Of a stretch of 11,180 bases of DNA, positions 5,341 through 11,180 are shown piece by piece; position 1 is the stretch's first letter, and the number at the start of each line of letters is the position of its first letter. The stretch is from DATCSE01 sp036568605 (GTDB taxonomy: Bacteria > Pseudomonadota > Gammaproteobacteria > Burkholderiales > Burkholderiaceae_C). The stretch covers positions 1-11,180 of the forward strand of contig DATCSE010000469.1 of the NCBI GenBank assembly GCA_036568605.1. The letters are read 5' to 3'. A model generated the notes under the pieces. It was not told the origin of the DNA and did no database searches. It was given only the letters and a program-made list of their open reading frames with translations. Position numbers and translations under genes: made by a program.

Positions 5341-8190
5341 ATGCAGAGAAGAACCACCTTGGCCAAAAGCCTGGTTCTCGCGTTTGGCAGCCTTGCCGTC
5401 CCGGCCTTCGCCCAGCAGCAGGCAGGTACCACTCAGGAGCTTCAGCGCGTCACCGTCACCGGGACCAACATCAAGCGCACCGACACCGAGACGGCCTCGC
5501 CGGTGCAGGTGCTGACGCGCGACGACATCCAGCGCTCCGGCGCCGCGACGATCGCCGACGTGATCCAGAACCTGAACGGCAACAGCAACGGCTCGGTGCC
5601 GGTGTCGTTCGGCGTGGGCTTCGCGGCAGGCGCTTCGGGCGTGTCGTTGCGCGGGCTGGGTGTCAACAGCACGCTGGTGCTGCTGAACGGACGGCGGATG
5701 GCGCCGTATGGCCTCGCCGACGACGGGCAGCGCACCTTTGTCGACCTGAGCTCGATTCCGCTCGATGCCGTCGAACGCATCGACGTCGTGAAGGACGGCG
5801 CATCGGCGATCTACGGCTCGGACGCGATCGCCGGCGTCATCAACGTCATCACGCGCCAGGACTACAAGGGGCTGGTCCTCGACGCCTCGTACGGCCAGAC
5901 GCGCTACGGCGACGGCAAGCAGCCGCGCGCGTCGCTGACCGGCGGATTCGGCAACCTCGCGACCGACAAGTACAACGTCTTCTTCACCGCGGAAGCGCAG
6001 AAGATCGGCGAAGTGCGGCAGAGCGATCGCGCCGACCGCGGCGGCATCGGCGACCCGGACATCATGTCCCGGGGCTACGACATCGGCACCGGCACCGGCT
6101 ATGCCGGCTACCAGATCAGCGGCTCGACGGTCAGCGCGAGCAACTACGGCTATGCGCGGCCGGCCGACGGCAAGAACGGCTCGGTGATCTCGGGCAGCAG
6201 CTACCAGCAGCTCGCGACGCCCAGCGGATGCACCACGCCGGCTGCCGTGGCAGCGCTGGGCTACTCGGGCTGCACCTGGAACCAGATCGACTACCTGCAG
6301 CTTCAGCCCCGACAGGAGAAGCTCAGCCTGCTGACCCGCGGTACGCTCGAGATCTCGCCGACGCTGACCGCGTTCGCCGAGGCCGGCATCTTCAACTCGA
6401 AGGTCTGGACCACCTACACGCCGACCTCGGTCAGCAGCCAGTGGGCCGACACCGTGAACGGCGTGACGGTCAGCAACAGCACGATCACGATGGGGCCCAA
6501 CCATCCGGACAATCCGTATAACGCGGCCAGCGGCGCGAACGGCGGCGCTGGCTACGACGCGCGGCTGCGTTACGTGACTGCCGACCTCGGCGGCCGCAAC
6601 AACAGCTACGACACGACCGTGACGCGGTTGCTGGCCGGCGCGAAAGGCACCGCAGCCAACTGGGACTGGGAGACCGGCCTGCTCTACACGCAGAGCAAGA
6701 CGAGCCAGACCGCCACGGGCTACGTGCGCAACAGCGTGCTGCGCGACTATCTCAACGGCACGAACGACACCGGCCTGAACCCGAACGGCCTGTACTACCG
6801 GCTCGGCGTCAACGCGGGGTTGAACAGCCAGGCGGTGCGCGACGCGATCTCGCCGACGATCACCAACGACTCGAAGACCTCGATCACGTCGCTGGACGTG
6901 CGCGGATCGCGCGAGCTGATGCCGCTGGGCGGCGGCCCGCTGTCGCTCGCGCTCGGCGCCGAGGCCCGGCAGGAGAAGACCGACAGCCCGCCGAAGCCGT
7001 ACACGCGCGAGGCCGACATCATCGGCCTGGGCTACTCCGGCTTCAGCGCGGACCGCAGCGTGTACGCGCTCTATGGCGAGCTGTCGGCGCCGGTGCTCAA
7101 GCAGCTCGAGCTGACGGCCGCGCTGCGCGGTGACCACTACTCCGACTACGGCGACTCGGTGACGCCCAAGGTCGGCTTCAAGTACGCGCCGCTGTCGCAG
7201 CTGGTCGTGCGCGGCACCTATGCCCAGGGCTTCCGCGCGCCAGGCCCGGCCGAGAGCGGTCAGAGCTCGGGCGGTGCGGCGGGCTACACGACGGTGCGTG
7301 ATCCGGTTCGCTGCCCGATCACCGGCCTGGCCGCCGACTGCGCCGCGACCGTGATCGCGATCAGCACCGCGAACCCGGATGTCAAGCCGGAGAAGTCGAC
7401 CAGCCTGACCTTCGGCCTGGTCATCGAGCCGGTCAAGGACACCAGCTTGTCGATCGACCTCTGGCAGATCACGCGCAAGAACGAGATCCTGGGCGCGGAC
7501 CCGGCGACGGTGCTGGCCAACCCGTCCGCGTATCCGAATGCCGTGATCACCCGCGCTGACGACGGCACGCTGCTGTCGGTGACCCAGGGTTACTTCAACG
7601 GCGCGAAGACCGTGACCAACGGCGTCGACTTCGACTTGCGGCAGAAGGTCAGCCTCGCCGAGTGGGGCCGCCTGACCGGGTCGCTGACCTGGTCGCACCT
7701 GAACAAGTTCCGGCGCACGCTGGCCGACGGCACGTCGTACGAGTACGCCGGCACCGATGGTCCGACCGCGCTGAGCAGCTCGTCGGGCATGCCCAAGGAC
7801 AAGGCCACGCTGTCGCTCACCTTCGACCGCGGACCGCTCTCGCTGACCGGGGCGCTGAACTACGTGTCCGGCGTCAAAGACACCGAGTACCAGGGTATCG
7901 ATGCATCGAACGCGGCGACGGCCAACGGCTGCCTGCTCGCGTACAGCGACGGCTCGGACGCGCCCGGCCCGGACTGCAAGACCGCGTCGTTCACGACCTT
8001 CGACCTGAGCGGCAAGTACGACGTGAGCAAGAGCCTGCAGCTGTACGGCTCGGTGCTCAACGTGTTCGACCGCGTGGCGCCCTACAACCTCTCGGCGTTC
8101 TACGGGATCACGCACTACAACGCGAACTACAACCAGATCGGCGGTCTCGGACGCACCTTCAAGGTCGGGCTGAAGTACCAGTTCTTCTGA
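5341..8190 (+). CDS. TonB-dependent outer-membrane receptor
   Basis: This is a 949-residue outer-membrane importer driven by TonB/ExbBD. A signal peptide (~1-24, ending AFA) is followed by a TonB-box-like QRVTVTG (35-41) and a plug domain (~50-172). The plug contains SPVQVLTRDDIQRSGA, RGLGVNSTLVLLNGRR and GASAIYGSDAIAGVINVIT. A 22-strand-type barrel fills the rest, ending GRTFKVGLKYQFF with the aromatic C-terminus needed for barrel assembly. There is no N-terminal signalling (STN) domain, so it is not a FecA-type transducer. Six cysteines form three close pairs (297/311, 658/667, 864/879), probably loop disulfides. ATG at 5341 has AGGAG 7 nt upstream and gives a proper signal peptide; the frame upstream to 5272 lacks both. 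The ligand is not identifiable: the sequence resembles the broad class of receptors for siderophores, carbohydrates or peptides. The patatin gene upstream is 221 bp away, so the receptor is probably transcribed separately. Confidence 0.95.
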   Translation: MQRRTTLAKSLVLAFGSLAVPAFAQQQAGTTQELQRVTVTGTNIKRTDTETASPVQVLTRDDIQRSGAATIADVIQNLNGNSNGSVPVSFGVGFAAGASGVSLRGLGVNSTLVLLNGRRMAPYGLADDGQRTFVDLSSIPLDAVERIDVVKDGASAIYGSDAIAGVINVITRQDYKGLVLDASYGQTRYGDGKQPRASLTGGFGNLATDKYNVFFTAEAQKIGEVRQSDRADRGGIGDPDIMSRGYDIGTGTGYAGYQISGSTVSASNYGYARPADGKNGSVISGSSYQQLATPSGCTTPAAVAALGYSGCTWNQIDYLQLQPRQEKLSLLTRGTLEISPTLTAFAEAGIFNSKVWTTYTPTSVSSQWADTVNGVTVSNSTITMGPNHPDNPYNAASGANGGAGYDARLRYVTADLGGRNNSYDTTVTRLLAGAKGTAANWDWETGLLYTQSKTSQTATGYVRNSVLRDYLNGTNDTGLNPNGLYYRLGVNAGLNSQAVRDAISPTITNDSKTSITSLDVRGSRELMPLGGGPLSLALGAEARQEKTDSPPKPYTREADIIGLGYSGFSADRSVYALYGELSAPVLKQLELTAALRGDHYSDYGDSVTPKVGFKYAPLSQLVVRGTYAQGFRAPGPAESGQSSGGAAGYTTVRDPVRCPITGLAADCAATVIAISTANPDVKPEKSTSLTFGLVIEPVKDTSLSIDLWQITRKNEILGADPATVLANPSAYPNAVITRADDGTLLSVTQGYFNGAKTVTNGVDFDLRQKVSLAEWGRLTGSLTWSHLNKFRRTLADGTSYEYAGTDGPTALSSSSGMPKDKATLSLTFDRGPLSLTGALNYVSGVKDTEYQGIDASNAATANGCLLAYSDGSDAPGPDCKTASFTTFDLSGKYDVSKSLQLYGSVLNVFDRVAPYNLSAFYGITHYNANYNQIGGLGRTFKVGLKYQFF

Positions 8191-8204
8191 GGACCTCGAC
8201 CGCA

Positions 8205-8232
8205 CGCCGTCGGCTCGGGAGAGCCGACGGCG
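8205..8232. terminator. Hairpin between convergent genes, probable bidirectional terminator
   Basis: A perfect 12-bp GC-rich stem (CGCCGTCGGCTC at 8205-8216 and its complement at 8221-8232) closes on a GGGA loop of GNRA type. It sits 14 bases after the receptor stop and 10 bases beyond the stop of the facing regulator gene, so it can serve both. No T-tract follows on either strand; terminators with GC-rich stems and weak U-tracts are common at high GC, but this is inferred. Confidence 0.65.
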
Positions 8233-8242
8233 CGGCAGGCAC

Positions 8243-8974
8243 TCAAATCGTCCAGCCTTCCTCGAGCACGGCGACCTCTTCGGGCTCGTGGTTCGCCGGG
8301 CGCAGCAGATAGCCGCGGCCGTACACGGTCTGCAGCTCCAGCGCATCGCCCGCGAGCTCGCGCAGCTTGCGGCGCACCCGGCACACCAGCATGTCGACGC
8401 TGCGGCGTCGGGCGTGGCTGGCCGACACCTGGACGCTGGCGGCCAGCGTCTCGCGGTGGACGGGTTTGCCTGCTTCCGAGGCCAGCGCCAGCAGCAACGC
8501 AAACTCGCCCCGGGTCAACTGCAGCATGCGCCCATCGACGAACGCGTGGCTGTGTCGCACATCGAGGGACAGCGGGCCGACTCTCACGTCCGTCGCGCGG
8601 TGCATGCGGGGCCGCGTGAGCCCGACGAGCCGCGTCAATTGCGCCGCGATCAGCCGCGCACTGGCCGAGTCGCTGAGGAACTGGTCGGCGCCCGCGTCGA
8701 GGACGTCGAAGTACCAGCATTCGTCCGCCTCCTTCGGCAGCAGCGCCAGCACGGGCGAGCGCGAAAAGGTCTTCAGCGCACGCAGCGTCGCGAGCGGCTC
8801 TTCGCGATTCGAGCAGGCATTGAGCAGGACGGCGTCGAAGTCCCACTGCTCGAGCGCGGTCAACGCCGCCGGCAGCGAACGCACGCCATAGCAGCGAAAG
8901 CCGGAGCGGATCAACTCCCGTCGAAAGGGGTCGGGGCTGCCAGGGCTGGAGATGGTCAGCAGCGTGTGCAGCAT
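8243..8974 (-). CDS. Atypical OmpR-family regulator with degenerate receiver domain
   Basis: This is a 243-residue DNA-binding protein shaped like a response regulator. The N-terminal domain (~1-118) keeps the receiver pattern, but its active site is gone. The acidic pair is S9/S10, the phospho-acceptor position is N52 (AVLLNACSN), and the segment that normally reads T-K-P is S-D-S, with D102 replacing lysine. The C-terminal winged helix (~128-226) is intact: LTRGEFALLLAL, the recognition-helix region RRSVDMLVCRVRRKLRE and the wing VYGRGYLLRP. It should bind DNA without classical phosphorylation. The ATG at 8974 is the only usable start, since an in-frame TGA lies upstream with no start codon between; its ribosome-binding site is weak. 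No kinase gene is adjacent. It converges on the TonB receptor gene, a possible target. Three 10-bp-phased TGTG repeats ~95-120 bp upstream may be its own operator. Confidence 0.88.
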   Translation of the reverse strand: MLHTLLTISSPGSPDPFRRELIRSGFRCYGVRSLPAALTALEQWDFDAVLLNACSNREEPLATLRALKTFSRSPVLALLPKEADECWYFDVLDAGADQFLSDSASARLIAAQLTRLVGLTRPRMHRATDVRVGPLSLDVRHSHAFVDGRMLQLTRGEFALLLALASEAGKPVHRETLAASVQVSASHARRRSVDMLVCRVRRKLRELAGDALELQTVYGRGYLLRPANHEPEEVAVLEEGWTI

Positions 8975-9068
8975 GCAGCTGGGCGCAACGGGTTCGGGAT
9001 CGCGCCAGGGAGAAGGTCAGCGCATTCGTGCGCAATGTAGGCGCCCTCTGTTGCGCCATCGTTGCGGC

Positions 9069-9094
9069 TGTGTACGCTTGTGTAGCGCTGTGCG
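9069..9094. repeat. Three 10-bp-phased TGTG repeats, candidate regulator binding array
   Basis: TGTGTA at 9069, TGTGTA at 9079 and TGTGCG at 9089 are spaced exactly one helical turn apart. Tandem half-sites at 10-11 bp are the usual target of OmpR/PhoB-type winged-helix regulators. The array lies upstream of the degenerate regulator gene (start 8974). A minus-strand -10-like TACATT (9034-9039) has no good -35, so the repeats would sit where an activator binds. The repeats are seen; the binding role is inferred. Confidence 0.4.
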
Positions 9095-9176
9095 AAGGTC
9101 TGCGGCCGAGCGGGCACACGGGGCCATGGCGCCACGGCGTCACCGCGCTGGCCAGAAGGAAGAGGCGAAATGGTTA

Positions 9177-9205
9177 ACGCCGCGCGACCTGCGTCTGCGC
9201 GGCGT
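9177..9205 (-). terminator. Possible terminator after the glycine-zipper gene
   Basis: ACGCCGCGC (9177-9185) and GCGCGGCGT (9197-9205) form a perfect 9-bp stem with an 11-nt loop, 50 bases beyond the glycine-zipper stop on the minus strand. On that strand it is followed by TTAACCATTTC, a weak T-rich tail. It would separate that gene from the regulator gene downstream. The loop is longer than usual, so confidence is limited. Confidence 0.4.
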
Positions 9206-9254
9206 CACGGGCGTGCCGCAAGCGGCTACGCGTCAATCGTATCGATCGAGTCGA

Positions 9255-9812
9255 TCAGGTCTTGCTGGTCTCGGCGGCCGGCGGCGTCGTGACCACCTGC
9301 CCGTCCTTCACCGGCAGCGTCGGGCCCGGCTTGAACGACGTGCGCACGTTGCCGTCCTTGCCGTCGAGGCGATAGGTGACGTTGTAGCCGACCAGCTTCT
9401 GCGACTTCTCGTGGACCGTCTTGCAGCGGTGCTCGGTCGTCGTGACGACGTCCTTCTCCTGCATCTTCTTCTGGATCTGGTTGCCGGCATAACCGCCGGC
9501 CGCAGCGCCGGCCACGGTGGCCACCGTCTTGCCCTTGCCGCCGCCTATCGTGCTGCCCAGCAGACCACCGGCCAGGCCGCCGACCACGGTGCCGGCGATG
9601 CGATGCTCGTCCTTCACCGGCGCCTGATGCGCCACCTGGACGTCCTCGCACTTCTCCTGCGGCGTCACCACGGTCTCGTAGATTTCCTTGGCCGCGACGA
9701 CCTCGGCAAACGCCGGCTTGGTCATCGCCTTGTAGCCACCGACCGCACCGGCGCCCAGCACCACCATCGCGATGCCACCGACGGCCATTCCCTTGATCAT
9801 TGACTTGTCCAT
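9255..9812 (-). CDS. Glycine-zipper 2TM domain envelope protein
   Basis: This is a 185-residue envelope protein. An N-terminal hydrophobic segment (~8-27, Gly/Ala/Val-rich) follows a short basic start and likely acts as membrane anchor or uncleaved signal; AFA at 34-36 is a possible but distant cleavage site. There is no lipobox, unlike SlyB or the 17-kDa antigen lipoproteins. The central block ~72-113 has the glycine-zipper 2TM pattern (GG-x-x-GG-x-x-G twice, GGLAGGLLG and GAAAGGYAG). Before and after lie short conserved-looking regions with C55 and C130, a possible disulfide, and a beta-type tail with VGYNVTYRLDGKDG. ATG at 9812 has AGGAGAA 8 nt upstream; an upstream in-frame GTG at 9905 lacks such support. 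Family members are linked to outer-membrane integrity, but the exact role is unknown. It appears to be transcribed alone, with hairpins on both sides. Confidence 0.85.
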   Translation of the reverse strand: MDKSMIKGMAVGGIAMVVLGAGAVGGYKAMTKPAFAEVVAAKEIYETVVTPQEKCEDVQVAHQAPVKDEHRIAGTVVGGLAGGLLGSTIGGGKGKTVATVAGAAAGGYAGNQIQKKMQEKDVVTTTEHRCKTVHEKSQKLVGYNVTYRLDGKDGNVRTSFKPGPTLPVKDGQVVTTPPAAETSKT

Positions 9813-9934
9813 GAGCTGTGTTCTCCTATCAGGTGGCGCCATTTTCTTCGCCGTGGCGATCGCCTTGGCGCGCGCCGGCGCAGTCTCGCCGATGCGGGCC
9901 GTCACCCGGGCAATATTTCACGCGCTCACTTGTA

Positions 9935-9955
9935 ACGCCTGGTAGCGACAGGCGT
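9935..9955 (-). terminator. Possible terminator after the glycosyltransferase gene
   Basis: ACGCCTG (9935-9941) and CAGGCGT (9949-9955) form a perfect 7-bp stem with a 7-nt loop, 15 bases after the glycosyltransferase stop on the minus strand. The following TACAAGT is not a real T-tract. The position right after a gene end favours a terminator; the promoter of the glycine-zipper gene must lie between here and 9812, where I see only an AT-rich AATATT at 9912-9917. Confidence 0.4.
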
Positions 9956-9970
9956 GGAAGTCCGCGCCGC

Positions 9971-10894
9971 TCAGGCCGTACGCCGCATCAGCTCCAGATC
10001 GGCCGGCGTGTAGGTCGCGGCGGCCTGGACGTCGTTGCGCGACATCGCGACGTTGCGGTTCTGCAGTCCGATCGATTGCGTCGCCGGCATCGTCTCGAAC
10101 TCCATCACATCGCGGCCGATCTGCTGGACCTCGAAGCCGTGGCGCAACGCGCTGACGTGCAGCCACAGGTCATCGGCCTCGGGGCAGCATTGCGCGAATG
10201 CCGCGCCCTGATCGCGCAGGCAATCGAGCAGCGCCGGCGGGTAGATGACGCCGCCGACGCCGGTGGCGAAGACCGTGCGGCCGGGTCTGTCGTCGTCCAT
10301 GAACGGCCAGGTCTCGTAGGGCAGCAGCCGCGTGCCGTCCAGCCGCATGCGCCGGGCCCGGTAGCAGTGCACGCGCACCGGGTCGCGCTGATGCGCCTGC
10401 CACAAGCGCTCGAGCCAGAATCGCGGGTACCACATGTCGTCGTCGGCCGTCACCAGCGGCAGGCGATGCGCGGCCTCGGAACACGCATACGGGTAGTACT
10501 TGGTGTGCGGGCCGACGTCGCGCACGTAGCGCACTTCCAGTCCGCGCCGCTGCAGCCGCTGCAGTGTGCGCGGCAGCGGTCGCCCTTGTTCCTGCTGCCC
10601 CAGCCACAGCAGCATCCGCTGCGGCTTGGCCGTGCCGCGGGCGATCGATTCGATCGTGCGGTAGACGCGAGCGAGGCGGATGCTGTGCGTCGTCAGGCTC
10701 ACGACCACCGGCACGCTGCCCGTCACCGGCGCACGGCTGAAGCGATTCGCCGCATCGGCTGCGAGGCCGAAGAGCGAGGTCTTCAGGTAGTGGCTGGGAC
10801 TGGTGCCGTAGCGGGCAGGCTTGGGCATGCGCAATGCAATGGCGGCGTGGGTGGCGCGGTCGACGTGCCGGCGCCGGAAGGCGAATGGTGCCAT
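9971..10894 (-). CDS. Glycosyltransferase (GT-A-like, DDD motif)
   Basis: This is a 307-residue putative cytoplasmic glycosyltransferase, probably for surface polysaccharide or glycan. A Rossmann-like first strand (VPVVVSLTTHSIRL, ~61-74) is followed by YRTIESI, as in GT-A enzymes. The acidic motif ADDDMWYP (D151-D153) is the expected nucleotide-sugar/metal site. A later EADDLWLH (~239-246) may provide the catalytic acid, and TGVGGVIYPP (~211-220) lies between. There is no signal peptide or membrane helix. The start is uncertain: ATG at 10894 gives a basic 60-residue leader before the domain, ATG at 10828 is a shorter option, and neither has a clear ribosome-binding site. The frame stays open upstream to 11128, but that would overlap the divergent gene. 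Donor and acceptor sugars cannot be named. The gene is divergent from a partial gene that may belong to the same surface-glycan region. Confidence 0.78.
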   Translation of the reverse strand: MAPFAFRRRHVDRATHAAIALRMPKPARYGTSPSHYLKTSLFGLAADAANRFSRAPVTGSVPVVVSLTTHSIRLARVYRTIESIARGTAKPQRMLLWLGQQEQGRPLPRTLQRLQRRGLEVRYVRDVGPHTKYYPYACSEAAHRLPLVTADDDMWYPRFWLERLWQAHQRDPVRVHCYRARRMRLDGTRLLPYETWPFMDDDRPGRTVFATGVGGVIYPPALLDCLRDQGAAFAQCCPEADDLWLHVSALRHGFEVQQIGRDVMEFETMPATQSIGLQNRNVAMSRNDVQAAATYTPADLELMRRTA

Positions 10895-11042
10895 GCCGGC
10901 GCACTCGAGCGGATGCGCACGGTGCCGACGAATTGTGCCGCACCCCACAGGCGCGAGGAGCCGCCATTTTTTTGCGCTATACCGCATCCCGCGGCGGCGT
11001 TGGACAGGAGTTTCCGGGGCCGCGAAGTAAGAATTCCAAACC
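10895..11042. promoter_or_regulatory. Divergent intergenic region between glycosyltransferase and the right-edge gene
   Basis: These 148 bases separate two divergent starts and should hold both promoters. A run of seven T (10967-10973) is followed by CTATACC (10977-10983), the most AT-rich spot and the best -10-like element on either strand; TTGGAC at 11000-11005 resembles a -35 but has no matching -10. No confident promoter pair or operator was found. Confidence 0.35.
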
Positions 11043-11180
11043 GTGACAAAACCGAAGATCGCCATCGCGATGTATGGCATTCCGCGCGGCTCGGCGATCA
11101 CGCTGCCCTCGCTGCAGCGGCACTTCATCGAGCCGGCGCAGCAGCTCGGCGAGTGCCGCGTCTTCTACCACCTGTACCGC
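11043..11180 (+). CDS. Unidentified protein, N-terminal 46 residues (right edge)
   Basis: An open frame starts at GTG 11043 and runs off the window after 46 codons. An in-frame TAA at 11028-11030 and no other start between them support this GTG; the next ATG is at 11070. The protein begins with a basic residue pair and a hydrophobic strand, KIAIAMYGIPRGS, then a helical segment ending CRVFYHLYR. The opening resembles the first beta strand of cytoplasmic carbohydrate-related proteins whose N-terminus reads like IAIxxYGxPR, but this is only a resemblance and the family is not assigned. There is no signal peptide. It is divergent from the glycosyltransferase, so a role in the same surface-glycan region is possible. 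No good ribosome-binding site is visible. Confidence 0.6.
   Translation, partial: MTKPKIAIAMYGIPRGSAITLPSLQRHFIEPAQQLGECRVFYHLYR

Noticed and set aside
5323..8502. Minus-strand open frame of over 1000 codons opposite the TonB receptor
   Set aside because: At this GC content stop codons are rare in shadow frames. The translation is an Arg/Ala/Val/Gly-rich string without family motifs, and the opposite strand encodes a clear receptor with signal peptide and C-terminal aromatic residue.
8127..9143. Second minus-strand frame overlapping the degenerate regulator
   Set aside because: Arg/Ala-rich shadow; the regulator frame has a recognisable winged-helix domain.
9170..9292. 40-codon plus-strand ORF with a good purine-rich SD (AAGGAAGAGG) before its ATG
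   Set aside because: The product is a basic, low-complexity peptide, it runs into the convergent glycine-zipper gene, and it lies over the hairpin at 9177-9205. No support beyond the SD.

Overview
The window is a GC-rich (roughly two thirds GC by eye), gene-dense piece of a Gram-negative chromosome. A TonB-dependent receptor, an RND-type tripartite efflux locus with an outer-membrane lipoprotein, a CpxR/CpxA-like pair and a glycine-zipper 2TM protein together suggest a proteobacterium. Burkholderiales (Betaproteobacteria) is my best guess, with Xanthomonadales as the alternative. No rRNA, tRNA, CRISPR array, transposase or prophage gene was seen, and no gene-free stretch exceeds 300 bases.

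Left part (1-5119): the minus strand carries a NodT-type outer-membrane efflux lipoprotein, followed with an ATGA stop/start overlap by an RND periplasmic adaptor that runs off the left edge. Divergent from these, on the plus strand, lie a CpxR-like response regulator, a CpxA-like histidine kinase that starts at TTG two bases after the regulator's stop, and a lipoprotein with an intact patatin catalytic dyad. The divergent intergenic region holds a one-mismatch CpxR-type box (GTTAA-N5-GTAAA). The simplest reading is an envelope-stress or efflux-control module in which the two-component system governs the pump and perhaps the patatin lipoprotein.

Middle (5120-8974): a 949-residue TonB-dependent receptor is preceded by a leader with a nested inverted repeat whose right arm runs into its Shine-Dalgarno sequence. 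It converges, across a 12-bp-stem hairpin, on a winged-helix response regulator. The receiver domain of that regulator has lost the phospho-acceptor aspartate, the acidic pair and the conserved lysine. Upstream of the regulator are three TGTG repeats spaced exactly 10 bp apart, a plausible binding array for an OmpR/PhoB-type regulator.

Right part (8975-11180): on the minus strand are a glycine-zipper 2TM envelope protein and a glycosyltransferase with a DDD motif. Divergent from the glycosyltransferase, the first 46 codons of another gene run off the right edge. The last two may belong to a surface-polysaccharide locus extending to the right.

No clearly new multi-gene system can be proven from sequence alone. 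The points most worth following are the RBS-overlapping leader structure of the receptor gene, the degenerate response regulator with its phased repeats, and the CpxR-like/efflux/patatin arrangement.
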